A stretch of 64,000 nt of DNA, from positions 20,044,613 to 20,108,612 of the forward strand of contig OU015490.1 of assembly GCA_907164885.2 (NCBI GenBank). The letters run 5' to 3'. The first letter of the stretch is position 1; the number at the start of each line of letters is the position of its first letter. The position numbers and the translations under genes were made by a program. Below, piece by piece: positions 22,876 to 35,600 of the stretch. The stretch comes from Dolomedes plantarius (Eukaryota; Arthropoda; Arachnida; Araneae; Dolomedidae). The notes under the pieces are model-generated. The model was not told where the DNA came from, ran no database searches, and worked only from the letters and a program-made list of their open reading frames with translations.

Positions 22876-23141
22876 TCAACTGGAGTGTTGTTGACGACGC
22901 CAGGAATACACACAAAATGACAAAAATATTACTAAACAGGGCGCTGACTCTTCTAACACCCCCACTGACACCTGACGCATCTCCACTATCTTGTTCTGGA
23001 ACTGACACTTTATTCTTGAACCACGGAGAAACGATCTTGATTTGAACAAGGGTTTCACACATTCCAACGAATCAGTTTCTTCGTTTGAAAATACCACGAA
23101 CATTTTTCCTTGGGAACGGTGAAACTTAGCAAAGAGCTGTG
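22876..23141 (-). CDS. Possible 3' terminal exon, unknown protein
   Basis: On the minus strand a good acceptor (CTGTCGCATGTTTCAG) at 23142 opens into an 87-codon frame. The frame contains KMFVVFSNEETDSLECVKP and ends with a hydrophobic ESAPCLVIFLSFCVYSW stretch before the stop. Overlapping poly(A) signals follow near 22798-22815. A second frame over the same DNA also ends in a hydrophobic tail (ALFSNIFVILCVFLASS), which would resemble a GPI-anchor signal, so the right frame is undecided. No upstream exon was found and I recognise no family. Confidence 0.25.
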
Positions 23142-23342
23142 CTGAAACATGCGACAGAGAAAATAAACTGAATGAGAAAACTAGAATTTGGCGAAATTTT
23201 AGGTAAGAAGATGATATTCTGTGAAAGAAAGGAAAATTTTTATTGTACCTTGTCATTGTTTGTAAATTTTACCATCTTATGATCTTCATCGGTTCACTAA
23301 CTGAGCAAAACATCGGCCCTTTACTACGTAAATAGCAACTGA

Positions 23343-23501
23343 ATGCGTTTGTATACATACATATATATATGTATTATACATACATATATATATGTATTAT
23401 ACATACATATATATATGTATTATATATACATATATATATATATATATGTACTATATATATATATATATATATATATAAATATAAATATAAATATATATAT
23501 G

Positions 23502-23590
<89 letters not shown>
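23343..23590. repeat. Compound (TA)n / TATG microsatellite
   Basis: Three copies of a ~27-bp unit with ACATACATATATATATGTAT, followed by about 130 bp of nearly pure TA. Confidence 0.95.
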
Positions 23591-23592
<2 letters not shown>

Positions 23593-23649
23593 TTCCAAAC
23601 GTTCAGGATGCCCAGTTTTTGGGACTTCTTAATTATCCGATGTTTCAAT

Positions 23650-24530
23650 AAAATACATTATAATTTAATTCCAAGGATGCAGTTTTAAACACAGACATAT
23701 AATTAATATACATGTATGTAGCCGTTCATGTATATACAGATTTAGGTCTTACATTAAGTGTTTCGCTGCTCATTTGCATAGTTTCAGAGTTCCTACAGAG
23801 GACATAAAACACGTCACAAGTTCCGCATATCAGGATAAACGACAATTGATTGCCCTCTCTTTCTCTCAGTCAGCGCCTTTTATGCGAGTTTCACGCGATA
23901 ATGTAGAGAAGAACACTTAAAACAATGACTATTGCCAGTACTGATTGTGTTTCTTTGATTGAAGTTCAAGTTTCTTTTCCTCGCATATTGTCAGATGAAC
24001 AGAAATGTGAGACAAATGAATGGATTTCATTGGATAGAGTATTACGGAGACACATCGGATGCGGATCTACAGAAACACTGATTTCTGGGCATGCGCAAAT
24101 CCAGAATAGCCTCGATCTCGAGTGATTTAGAAGATCAGCCAGTTTATGTATCTTTATGTGAATATTTCCTAAATTTTACTTTAATTATAAAAATTGAAGA
24201 TTAAAAATCATTGATAGAATCGTTTAAGTAACAATGATCGTTAAGATCTCTTCGAATGACTGTCTCGTCGAATTAGAAAACCGCGAACTAGAATTTCAAT
24301 ACAAAATGCTGTTATAGATCTTCATGATCGTTCCACCATTGCGCATGCCCCGAGCACATTCATGCAAACATATAAATATATATCGATGATAGTATCACAT
24401 GACATGACTGTGACATGTAAGGTCACAGTTAAATTTATTTCTAAGTTATTTCAATTATCTGACTTTCTTCTGTTCTGAAGAATAATTCTTTATACTACAG
24501 CTATACTATAGAGAACATTTTGTTCTCTTA
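23650..24530. other. Intergenic DNA, nothing recognised
   Basis: Ordinary AT-rich sequence with short frames only. Confidence 0.5.
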
Positions 24531-24531
24531 C

Positions 24532-24612
<81 letters not shown>
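24531..24612. repeat. (TA)n microsatellite
   Basis: About 80 bp of TA. Confidence 0.95.
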
Positions 24613-24614
<2 letters not shown>

Positions 24615-27600
24615 ATGTAAATATATGTACATTAATTAATGATTTTTACTTTAAACATGTTAATGTAGATTTCGACTTGTGATTAATGAAAAAATAAATT
24701 TGGAAAAGAGTGCCAGACTTCGCTTAAGAATTTAGAGGAATTTGTGGCAACCGTTCTTTAGAGCAGGTGGTAGACAACTGGAATTGCCTAAAGTTATGGC
24801 TCATCATTTTAAAGTCCGAGAATCGTATGTCTAGAAACAGGTTCACACATGGCGAATAACTGAAAACCAACTCTGTTAGTGTAACAATATTAGCTAAGTC
24901 AGAGTATAAACGATTCGTTTATCATTATAATGGAGCTAGTTAATTATCTGCCGTAAAATTTCAGTTTACTACAGTCGAAAAAGAAAAAGAGTGTCCAGAA
25001 GTTATTGAACGGAAAGGAAGTTCGTATTAGAAGATTACTGTTAAGAGTGAGAAATGTTAGAATCTTGGTATATTGGTGTCGCCATTGACTATATCAATTC
25101 TTAAAACTGGTCTTGCATTTTCCTTTCGTACTGTAAATTTGTTTACAATGAGCATCTTCAGAATATTTTCCGATACGTAACACAAAAAATCAAGAAATCT
25201 GGCACTACTTTTCCAAAAGTAATGTTTTTCGATATTTGAGACTTCAAAATTCATGTTTCTTTGAGATTCTAGAGGTTTGATAGAGAGTAAATATCAAGAC
25301 CTGATCTGCGAAAAGATTCTCATACATTATCTGAATGTATTCTCATAGTACCAACGGATATATTTAATTACCTAAAAGTTTTTTTTTTGTAAGAAGTAGA
25401 CTTTTTCCCCAGTGTCTGTTTTCATGTTGAATTCCGTCTTTAAGTGAATCGACATTGAGCTATATATCTGCTATAAAAGCTATAAAAGCTATACAACTGC
25501 ATGAGTAAAAAATTAAACGGGTGCTAAAAAGTCAACTTTGGCTTTTCCCCTCCATGATACAAGATAACTGCTTTATGCAAACTGAACTGAAATTCTGCCG
25601 CTATTCGGCAAAAATAAATCCAACAGCAAATTTCAACGCATGCTCCATAAAGCATATTTCAATTACAAAAATTTTGAAAAACATTTAAAACTTCTCTCAT
25701 GAATATGTTCAAGTAAAGGTCCTTTATTTTTATAAGTATGAAAAAACTGTGAATCCCGCACCAGCCCCTGTTTCAACCCCAGACTCCACATTTTCTTTCG
25801 AATCTAGAAATCTTACGCATTTTATTTATTGGCAACAGTAACCTAGATTATTGCTCCAAGGAGTCATAAGCTCTAAGGAGTCTTTTTGAGGAAGATTTAG
25901 GTACTCCTGAAAAAATATTCACGCTTATACACACATATGTATATCTTATTGTATATCTTATTTCCCGCATATGAATATCTTTTTTTCCCACAAAGATACA
26001 ACGTATACCTAAATTTAGAAATTGGCCAATCAGGATATTTTTTTTTAATGCTTTCATCTTCTATCATTCTTTTCGTTGCCATGGAAACGGAAATTCATAG
26101 GGGAAAACATCTGCTTCTACAAACGATTCAAATCTGTTATTTACTTTTAGAATTCAAGTCGTGCGATAGATATCAAACGATTTGCAGTGGAGTACTATTG
26201 CAAAAAAAGTTTTTAATTTGTTTATTCATAAAATGTTTGAGCTACCTGAAGTTAAAACTAATGTAAGCTTTTGTTCTTCGATTTCCAGCCAGACAGGTCT
26301 TAATTTTTCTCGTGGAATGCTTTGGAGCTCTTACAAACCTCCAGAATCTGCGGATAATGCACAGTTATAATGACCATAATGATATGGATGATTTATACTA
26401 ATTGAATTTTAATTACAAAGTACACACACACAATATCTGACACGAGCATATATTCTATAATTTTTCTCTCTCAGTAAAACACATCGTAAGTTTTGCTGAT
26501 TAATGACTATTTGTTCATCAGTCGATCTTAAATATCGAATGCGAACATTGATACCACATCTGAAAAAATATCACTCAAAAATATTTAAAAATCATAGAAA
26601 ATGAGTGATGTGAAGAAATATTTACTACAAAAATTATTGCTCTTCTAGACAAATAAAGGAATGGCTACCACGTATTTTGAGAGGGAAAAATTGATTTTTT
26701 TTTACCTTTTGGTTTTTTTTAACGTGTTATAACACAGAAAGCTATATATATATAGACATCTGAATTCTGAAAAAGTTTTATCTGATCCCTGCGTGTAGAA
26801 AATAGGTATACATTACAAAAAAGTTCCAATGATTAGCTTCGTAAAGATGAAAAACATCCGACATCAGAAGATTATAACTACTTAACAAGGATTTAGCAGA
26901 AGGTATTGGAAACAATTGTACATCAATTATGCATAAATGTTTTTAAAAGGAAACTTTGAAAACACTGAGGACATTATTTGAAAAATTGACATGGAGGGTT
27001 CTTCCTCAAAGTTTTATCAGAAAAGAATGCTTAAGAAATAAAAATATTTACGATTTTGTTAAAAGATAAGCTCTTTCGAAAGTGTACTTCAAATCATGAC
27101 ATTTTCATGCCAAAAAGGAGAGAATTGTATGATTTAAAAAATTATAGAAACTCTTATCACGTAACACTTTGTTGACATCATATTGGTAAAAGTTATGAAG
27201 CATTTCGGGTGTATACCACGGGCTGCAATTAATTGTTTTTGAGACAACTGATACTCCGCAGCCGATATTTTTAATAAATGGAATCTACTGCTTCGGAGCA
27301 AAGACTCCTTTGACGTCACATGTCCGTAGCCCATGGACAATAAAATGAGCGTTTTTACGAAATGTTTCCTCTTTTTTTCAGTTGAACTCTACGGAATACA
27401 TAGAGTGCACGTAAAAAAAAAAATACTTAAATCTGTATGCAAAATGTCATTAATATTTTTGGGGAGTCAGATTATTCTCATCTTTAGCGTTTAAAAAAAT
27501 AAATGTTCTCGAAAAAAATCACTAGAACATTTCTTGTAATTTTGCTAGTAAAATGACTCTGCAAAACTGCGAAATAAATGTTCTAGGCAAAGTAACATCT

Positions 27601-29016
27601 ATGCATAAAGACGATTTATCAACAACTTTGAAGAAAAACAACATAGATTTAAGAATACAAATTCTTATCTTTTTTTAAATATATTTCTTTTTTATAGTGT
27701 AGTAATTTGTTAGGAAACATTAACGCTACAAGGTGGCTGTACATATCAGTAAATCATCTCCAAACGTATAAACTATTACATAAAAGTATGCAGCATCAAC
27801 AACAATTAAATAAAGTTTTTTTTTTCAACATACTGTTTTATATAATACACGTCAGTTTTATATTTTATGCTCAATTTCCTTAACTGATATTGCTCATAGT
27901 TTTTTTTTATTAAATACAAATATTTTAGTCATAATCGAAAACAGTCATATCATAAACGATCAACACAAATTACTTGAGCAGGAACACACTCGAAATCTTT
28001 TTATAATTTCGTCTCTCACATTTGCAGAACGACAAATTAATTACAAGTTTCTGGCAGTCAGCAAATTAACTAATGAATATGGCAACAAGAATGAGCAACA
28101 GATAAGTAACAGATATGTTTTAAGGACAATAAATCAACGGTTTAATGTACAACAGAAGCAGGTTCCAGTAACGGATATGCTATGTACAATCAACTTACAT
28201 TTACTGAATGTCATTTATTTACAAAGCAGCGACTGGACTATGTAAGTACCGCTCTATCTCTTTTAGAATTTCATGCTTACAACAGATTTCAGAGTAATTA
28301 TAAGTGTTTCCCTATTTCATGTGGTAACTAACTGTAAAGATCTATTAAATAATTCTGCAGATATGTAACAAATAAATTTTTTAAACTTATCAAGCTATTA
28401 ATTTAAGCCATACTCAGATCTCCTTAAGTGGAAAGGAAATTCAAAGCCGGAGTAGCACCTTTTACCATATTTGCATTCATTAGCGATAAATGAACACAAC
28501 ATTTAATGTTAATACTTAATGTTCTTATAGAATTATTTTAAATTTAAACTTTGAATAATTCCTAGTTTTTGAGAAAACAAAACGTATGAACAATGATTTT
28601 TTAAATAGGAATTCTAATTGATATTTTCTTTTAAGCACTTCTTGTGGGAATCCCATTTGAATCTTATCAGATGGCTGGAATTTTTTTTTTCGTTTGTTAT
28701 TGTTCCTAATGCCCCCTAGTCAGAAAAAAATATTTTTGCTATAGAACAAACCAAACAAAATTTACCGTTAAAACGTTCTGAGAAGCTTCTCGGTGGCATT
28801 CTGATAACAGGTGGAGAATAGAAATGGAGACAATTAAAAGAGAAATTCGCCAGTATGAGTAAGAAATCAGGAACCCTACAATATTTCTAAGCACCGTAGA
28901 ATTTTCTGATTTTCTTTTACGGAATAAATATGCATTTCGATCCAAACTATTTGTGGTGAAAGTGTTTAAAAAACGCACCTCCATAATACTAGGAAAAAAA
29001 ATAGTTTGGACCTTTA
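24613..29016. other. 4.4 kb of quiet intergenic DNA
   Basis: No open frame with family features, no tandem array and no clear inverted-repeat element. This is the least transposon-marked part of the window, so it could hold an intron or regulatory DNA of a neighbouring gene, but nothing shows this directly. Confidence 0.45.
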
Positions 29017-29531
29017 CCGTTAGCGAGACGCCTGTTGGCGCCAAATGTAAATGCCGCCAAGTTATGCAGTTAGCGGAGAGCACGAAAAATCTTGCGCCAG
29101 CGCCCCAAAGATTTAAACTTTCACCGCGACTGTGCAAAACACAGTGACTCGCCATTTTCAATTTAAATTTTAATTGCCGGTGCTTATTTGTTTTGCGCAT
29201 AAACTGAAATGGATTTTACGATCTGGCAATCGTCGGATGATGAAGAAGTAGAGGAATTATTCACAGAGAAAGATTCTGTTCGAATAATCACCAAATGAAA
29301 TTAAATTTTAGTTCGAACGCAACACCGAAATGACTCTGCAACCTATGATCATGCCGAAAACAGCAAGGGTAACGAACTCAAACATGGTTTGAAGGATCAC
29401 GTATAAAACAATTGTACAAAATAACTGTCCACGACAAGGTATTTTGTCATATTATTTCCCATTCTTATATTTATGATAGTCGACGACTTGGCGACATTTA
29501 CATTTAGCGCCAGATGGTGTCCCTCTAACCG
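29017..29531. mobile_element. Inverted-repeat element with a mini-ORF
   Basis: The left CCGTTAGCGAGACGCC...GGCGCCAAATGTAAATG arm is mirrored at the right, where the inverted strand reads CGGTTAGAGGGAC...GGCGCTAAATGTAAATG. Arms are about 50 bp over a total of 515 bp. It encloses a 29-codon frame (29209-29298) and looks like an internally deleted DNA transposon. Confidence 0.55.
29209..29298 (+). pseudogene. Mini-ORF, possible transposase N-terminus
   Basis: MDFTIWQSSDDEEVEELFTE followed by KDSVRIITK and a stop. An acidic SSDDEEVEEL start is common at the N-terminus of PIF/Harbinger nucleases, but 29 residues are too few to assign. Its place between inverted arms suggests the retained start of a deleted transposase gene. 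Confidence 0.3.
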
Positions 29532-31596
29532 AAAAGTACCAAGAGTTTTTACGATAGTTTTCAGCCAGCGATTTGGAATATTTGCGATTAGCTAATTGAG
29601 TATTTAAGAAATCAACGGAAAAAAGTACTTTCTTTAAAACTCTTGCTGATTACAAACATTTAGCAGTAAAACACTGTCAATGGAAAGTTCATAAAATAAT
29701 GAAGCTTTTGAAAAACGTGGAATGATTTTGTTCCTCGACGACTCAAAATTCGATCCAAACTAGATCTCTCACGTAAAAATTAACTTTTAAACCATTTAAA
29801 AAATCGCACAGGTGAGGCATTAAGACTGATTTTTATTCCACATAGATAAATGTGAAAGAAAGAATATACCATTAACGTAAAACTGTAATGCGAAAAAGTC
29901 CATTAAAAGTGTAAATGGAAGTCTTATTCCCCCCCCCCCCCCAATTTTTTAAAAATACGTCCAATTTCTTATTACTTGATATTATTTAATTACTTCCGTA
30001 AGTGTTTCCATCGATTTTTTTCAGTGATTATATACAAAATGATATTTGATGATTTAGTAAGCTTTGGAAATAGCACGCGAATGTTTTACCTACATAACCG
30101 GACAAATTTCACGACTGATACCGATTACGTCGCTATAAAAAAAAAATGACGAAATTTGTTTGATCTACCTGCAAAGTCGTTCAGACACCTTCGTTCAAAA
30201 TCTCTGATATGCAGTGAACATGAAGCAAAAATGAATTCCCCCCCTGCAAGTGTGTGTCAAACAGTTATTAGTTTTGCTCACCATTCGAACGATGTCGAAC
30301 ATCGATTTCTTATTAAGAATAACCGCAGGTGTCACGTACGTGCCTCGAAAGATTGGGAAGGTTTATTTACACGAAAAAACTGTTTTGAAAGGCGTTAGAC
30401 GAAAATTACTTCCGATTCCTATTCATAGCGGTTTCAAATTCACGTTAATAATTTTGGCAAAATCTACCAGACCTCAATATACGGATATACGATTACATAC
30501 ATGTTTACATACGTACTTACATTTATGCTCACATTTCGTGTTCAGAATGCCACGTCGTAGGTTCCAGAAAGCTTATTTAAAACGAAATCTTAACTTAGTG
30601 AACAGACGCGATGAAATTTAAAAAACAACAATCTTGTTGAACTTGTGTGCTATCAGTTGGACTGATTTCCCTAAAATGTTGACTTGTGTGTTTACTATGG
30701 GGCTGAAAAAGTTGCAAATCAATATTAAATGAATAACATCACACATCTTGGGTATCGATGACATCTACTGAAACTGCTGCGATGTGTTTTTTTTTTTAAA
30801 AGCCTCAGAAATATTTCAACAGGGCTGATGTCGTTTTGTATTTTCTACTTATAACAAACAATGAAAGGCAAAAAAGGGTGTCATTTTCTATTCCCCGATC
30901 CTAGAAAAAGAAAGAAAAAGAGAAAAACGAAATCGGTCAAATGATTCCTAACATTCATGGACATAACATAACATTAATTTCAATAAAAATAAACGTATGC
31001 CTATTAACCGTAAGCAAAATTTTGCGAAATTTCATCAGTATTCCAAAATCAGACCTGCTGAAATATTTCCGTGCACTTGAAATTCCACTTTTTCATAGCA
31101 GCATCCAATACACTTTTCATGACTACTTAAATTAGCACATAACAACACTCTCATAATATAATGCAACAAACATCACATGATAAACTCCCAATACAAAAGA
31201 AATGGTGGAATGGTTGAGTCCATTTGGAAGCAGTCCCTCACCAACAATAATACTTCAATTTCTTTTTTTTATCCCACATAAAAAAAATCATTTCGATTCG
31301 TCCTTACCAATCGGAAGAATTCGACGTTTCGTCTTACTCAAGTACTTGAATACAGATACACATTAAAATCAACAATTTTTTGTGGTTATTTCACTATGCT
31401 CAAATGAATACAGATAGTAATGAATACAGATAGTAAAACGTTCAAGAGCAAAAAGAAAAAAAAAATTTCCCGTGTACATTCAGAAGTTTCTTAGAATTCC
31501 AACGGACAGGAATTATAAAACACGTACATCGATGGAATAAAACAACCAACACAGAAAGGAGCGCTTTGTGGAAATGGTTCAGAAGCTGTTGAGATC
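29532..31596. other. Intergenic DNA, nothing recognised
   Basis: Contains a C10-12 run at about 29931-29942 and several short frames without domain features. No repeats of note. Confidence 0.45.
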
Positions 31597-31821
31597 AACA
31601 ATGCACGGCCACGTGACGGAATTTACCTTCATCAGTAACGGTTTTTAACTGTATAGTGGCTTAATATTTGAGATGAGACTGATTATGAGACATCGGTTTC
31701 GATTACGAGACTGGAAATTTTTAACCGGTGACTTCAAGAATCCACTGTTTTATACCTTTAGAAATCGTGATCTTTTAGAACTTTAATTTTAATTTTTTTC
31801 TTATGAGATGCTGGCCAAAAC

Positions 31822-31825
<4 letters not shown>

Positions 31826-31887
<62 letters not shown>
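31826..31887. repeat. (TA)n microsatellite
   Basis: About 60 bp of pure TA. Confidence 0.95.
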
Positions 31888-31891
<4 letters not shown>

Positions 31892-32686
31892 TAATTATCA
31901 AGAACAAATTTTATCCTAGTATTTAGTCTAAGACAAGAAAATTTAATGTTTCTAGATATGGGAAGATTTTAACTAATCAACTTATTACTTAAGCCTTAGG
32001 TCATGATATGAAATTTTGATTTCATTAGCAGATTTTTATTTTTCTATATCTGGTTGTATCTTTCAGGTGTTTTGATACCACGAGACAGTGTTTGAAATAT
32101 TGCAAGCGAGATAATTACTGAAAGTATTTTTTAAGAGTTAATGTTTTTATTTTCTGATAATTTCCCTTAACATAAAACTTCCCGATCTATTTGTTACGCT
32201 CGAAAGGGGAAAGACTTATTTTCAAATGTTTATGAAAGGAAATGGATAATGTGATGGATTAATATTTCATTTACATCCGTATAGAGCGCAAACGAGAATT
32301 AATTTTCAAAAATATTTTAGTATGTTAGAATGGTGACGATAAGTTTTCCAGCCAACGGATCTTCTCAGTGTCTGCTTTCAAATAGTCATGAGAACAGACG
32401 ATGTCTTACAGCTATTTAATCCTTACAGAATTCACAAAATAAGGAAACCCTTTATCTCGATGTCAATTAGGGACTAGCTTTTTGACCAATATTTCATTTT
32501 TTTCTGTTTTATCAGCAACTAGTCTCGTGTTGATTAAGTCTCATCTCAGTCATTTAATTTAGATTTAGAGACATAACTTATATGATTTTTGAAGAAATGC
32601 ACCGACTTTTTCTGAGTATCTTTTCAGACCCGAGATAGTTGCATGAAAGAGTGGCTAGTTTACTTTCGATAGATTCACAGGGTTTA

Positions 32687-33099
32687 GCTCCGATTGGCTG
32701 CCATTGGTGTTTCATCGCATTTTTTTTCCCGTGGGTGGGGGATTCAGATGTGAAACTGAACTAATTCAGCTACTGAAAATAGCATCGAGCCATTTAGCCA
32801 TTTGGGGGCCACGAAAGTTGTCATTAAGCCACATTTCAGTCATTAAGCCTCTTCACCACCCGCCATTTTGCCACTAAGCCTCTCATACACTTTTAGTCAT
32901 TTTTGGGGCAACGATAGTTTTCTCTAAGACACATTTCCGTTGCCACATTTTGATTTCTTATAAGTGGAAACTAAGTTTGAATTTTATTTCTAGAGCTTAG
33001 CATGATCGGAAGGGGCGGGGGTAGGAGGCCCTGTTCCATGCAAACTTGAAAAATAATAAAAAATGGCCAAATGTTAGCCAAGCGGCAGCCAATCGGAAC
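32687..33099. mobile_element. Small inverted-repeat element (MITE)
   Basis: GCTCCGATTGGCTGCC at the left and inverted GGCAGCCAATCGGAAC at the right. The interior has CATTAAGCC-type direct repeats (about 32795-32895). No clear target duplication. Confidence 0.5.
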
Positions 33100-33755
33100 T
33101 GTTGCCAATTGTTAATCTAGTCGACATGCATATCAATTTGCGTTAAGTTTAAAAAACCTGAACTTATTTTTGTATCTTAAATGTGAGATATTGCCTAGCC
33201 CTGCTTTGAAACACCGGACGACTATGCTGGGACTTTAAAAGCGAAGCCTTTAACTTTTAGTTTTATTACGTTTGTTTTAATGGCCTAGACTATCTCTCTG
33301 ACGCAAAAAATTCCTGCGTCGATGAGAGTAGGCTGAGAAGGACGCGACGGTTCTGCCACGTGGCCGTGCATCACCTTAAAAAAGGGCTTAATTTGTAGGA
33401 GATGGCATCCGCAAATTCAGTGTTTCGCGGCACTTCGAACTTGCGCATCACAGTAAAACTCTGACTGAGCGTTGCGCAGTGGAGGTCTCTACTGCGCAAG
33501 GTGTAAGATAGCACCGCGCCATCGACGGAAGGGACACAGCAGGGGAGGAGAAAAAGGATGCCGATCAAACTGAGCCACTTACTGAATACCCCGATTTAGC
33601 CGTATTTCACGGAATCTAGCAGCTGGCCTTCAGTGAATACTGAAAATATATTGCTGCAGAATGCTAAAAATTATCCCGCCGTAAATGAAAGCTTTTCAGA
33701 ATCCGTACTAAAGCGTATCATTAGCAACTAGTTCTGTATCTGCCTCAACGAATTA

Positions 33756-34190
33756 TTACCATGTTTTTATTAACTCGCTTTCTTGTTTGTTTGTGTGTTT
33801 GTCCGGTACAAATCTTTCAATCGATTTTTAACTAACTTCCCGACTAGCTAGACATTTGAAACTTTTAGAATAGCTCAGAACACGATGACAATGCATTATT
33901 TTAATACTTTTAGCCATCTTTAAGCAGGATTGAATTCATTTTCAGTTATTTTCAGTTAATTTTGTTTTGTAGACTGGTGCAGCCATCTATCGGCCGGGAC
34001 GGCAGCGAAAAGTTAAACGCAAGTAATCTTCCAATTACCTTCATTTTCTTTCAAGTTGATGGGATAATTTATCAAAAAAATTTTAAAAAGTATTTATTAA
34101 TACATAGAATTATCAAGTTTATAGGATTCAACAGAAAATTTAAAAACATGGTAAATAAAAAGTTCTTTTTATCTTGTAATTATTATTTCA
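33756..34190 (+). repeat. Dispersed repeat family A, copy 3 (best preserved)
   Basis: Runs from CCATGTTTTTATTAACTCGC through CTAACTTCCCGACTAGCTAG and GACTGGTGCAGCC to AAGTTCTTTTTATCTTGTAA. Confidence 0.85.
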
Positions 34191-34414
34191 TGATTCGTTC
34201 ATTGACGGTAAAATTTTCATACTATTATACGGATATAAAATTATGTTATTCATAAGTAATGCTTTCTTTTTCTACTCGTTCGCGCGGTCGTCTCCATTTT
34301 CAAATAATTAGTTTTAGATTTAGGCAATGGATTGGCCATTTGTGCTTTTGTCGCGAAACAAATATTACTGATGGTATCGGAAATTTTTGAATTTTGGTTC
34401 AACAGGGGCGCTGA

Positions 34415-34810
34415 ACTTATGGTGGAAAAGAAGTGTTGAGTATCCTCTTCATAGACTCAGTCACGTCAGAGATTTTCCGGCCTGAAGAAGTGCAACCCCT
34501 GTATATGGGGAAACAGGTCGCCAAATGTATTTATTCTCTGTTGGGGATTTCAAGAAGCTTTCATGAACAGTTTTATCATTCTCTTCAAGTTCGTTGCAAA
34601 AATTATGCTGCGTTTATACTGGATTGTCGTGTGACATTCACGTGCCACGCTCTCTCCGGCCCATTGACAGAGAATGAATTTCTCGAGTTCGTCTCAGACG
34701 TTGTGGATTGCAAAGAGGCACTGCTCTGCACAATGGCATCCTGTTTTCACGAGTATATATATATTTTTTGTTACAGGAAGTGTCATTTTTTTTGTTGTTA
34801 CGATTTTTAA
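34415..34810 (+). CDS. Unidentified ORF
   Basis: A 132-codon open stretch, the longest non-repetitive one outside the named genes. It begins after a TGA (34412-34414). The first ATG of the frame is at 34505, so the 5' part would need a splice site I cannot place. It reads FIDSVTSEIFRPEEVQPLYM, then GKQVAKCIYSLLG and LTENEFLEFVSDVVDCKEAL. The composition looks protein-like and Cys-rich (11 Cys), but I recognise no family. The last ~15 codons run into a short TA-rich tract and look non-coding. It may be an exon, a pseudogene piece or chance. Confidence 0.2.
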   Translation, partial: TYGGKEVLSILFIDSVTSEIFRPEEVQPLYMGKQVAKCIYSLLGISRSFHEQFYHSLQVRCKNYAAFILDCRVTFTCHALSGPLTENEFLEFVSDVVDCKEALLCTMASCFHEYIYIFCYRKCHFFCCYDF

Positions 34811-35374
34811 ATTCACGGCTTCGAATGGACATATTTAGACTTAAATTTTTTAACACCCTCTAAGAAACTAATCACAATTTTGTACGCCCAGCAGCAACTG
34901 TTAAGCATCTAATTTAGAACTCCTTCTATCCTAAACGCTTTTCTCTGTTATAAAGTGTGTCTCAACCTTGAATACGTGAACTAAAGAGTGGAAAAACAAA
35001 TGCCCAAGAAATAAGAGAAACTGAATAAATTTCCAGATGTCCGGATGGAAAAGTCCCTTTGCGCGGCCTGAACTGCTGTGTCTTTCCGATCGACAGCTCT
35101 GAAGGGCCACATAGACGAAAGGGGCAAGCTCCTCAAAGCGGCTGGCTTGTTGGAAACTTTGATTACCGACGGACCCAAGCTGTAAAATCAGACGAACCCG
35201 TGAAGTGTCAGGTGTTCGAGAACAATATACACAAAGATGGAATTGAAAACTAGCTTCCCGAACTCCGTCTCCACTTCTTGGAAAGTCTGAAATGTGTTCG
35301 TTATTTCACAACAACGCCATGGTTACATTAATTTTAAATAATGTCGGAAAGTAGTCCGATGTATTATCATGGCA

Positions 35375-35600
35375 CCGTCCACATTGTAGGGTGATTAGCG
35401 ACCAACTTGGGCCCGGGTTCGAATGCCGAACTTACAGTGTTGTCCCCTCGCAGGGAGCAACGTCTCTTATGGCTCTCATGGGTTCTGCCATACTGGAGCA
35501 GCCAACAAACCGAATGCTTTCAGCCTTCCCCAGTGGAACGGAAAGGAAATTAGAATTAGGTAGAGTAATGAGAATTTGCAATCTATTCAAATAAAGAGTG
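35375..35600 (+). mobile_element. tRNA-derived SINE-like repeat
   Basis: A GATTAGCGACC box-A-like stretch is followed by a good pol III B box, GGGTTCGAATGCC. The unrelated tail ends in AATAAAGAG. The spacing fits a tRNA-type head, but no cloverleaf was folded and no second copy is in the window. Confidence 0.4.

Larger units (their letters stand above)
31601..33371. repeat. Pair of distant inverted 15-bp sites
   Basis: ATGCACGGCCACGTG at 31601-31615 appears inverted at 33357-33371, with a further partly matching few bases on the inner side. The 1.7 kb between holds a (TA)n tract (31826-31887) and a small MITE (32687-33099). It could mark the tips of a DNA element, but no target-site duplication was found. 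Confidence 0.35.

Noticed and set aside
22871..23062. GPI-anchored protein tail in an alternative frame
   Set aside because: The frame closes upstream before a usable acceptor, so it is mentioned only as an alternative to the candidate exon at 22876-23141.
23343..23651. Open frames made of Tyr-Ile or Ile-Tyr repeats
   Set aside because: They are translations of (TA)n microsatellites; the same holds for frames at 20599-20814 and 37760-38147.
28739..29200. 153-codon minus-strand frame
   Set aside because: It crosses the border of the inverted-repeat element at 29017, has no recognisable domain, and looks like chance.
30156..30621. Two overlapping plus-strand frames (80 and 123 codons)
   Set aside because: No family features, no splice context and no repeat relation; not better than chance in this sequence.
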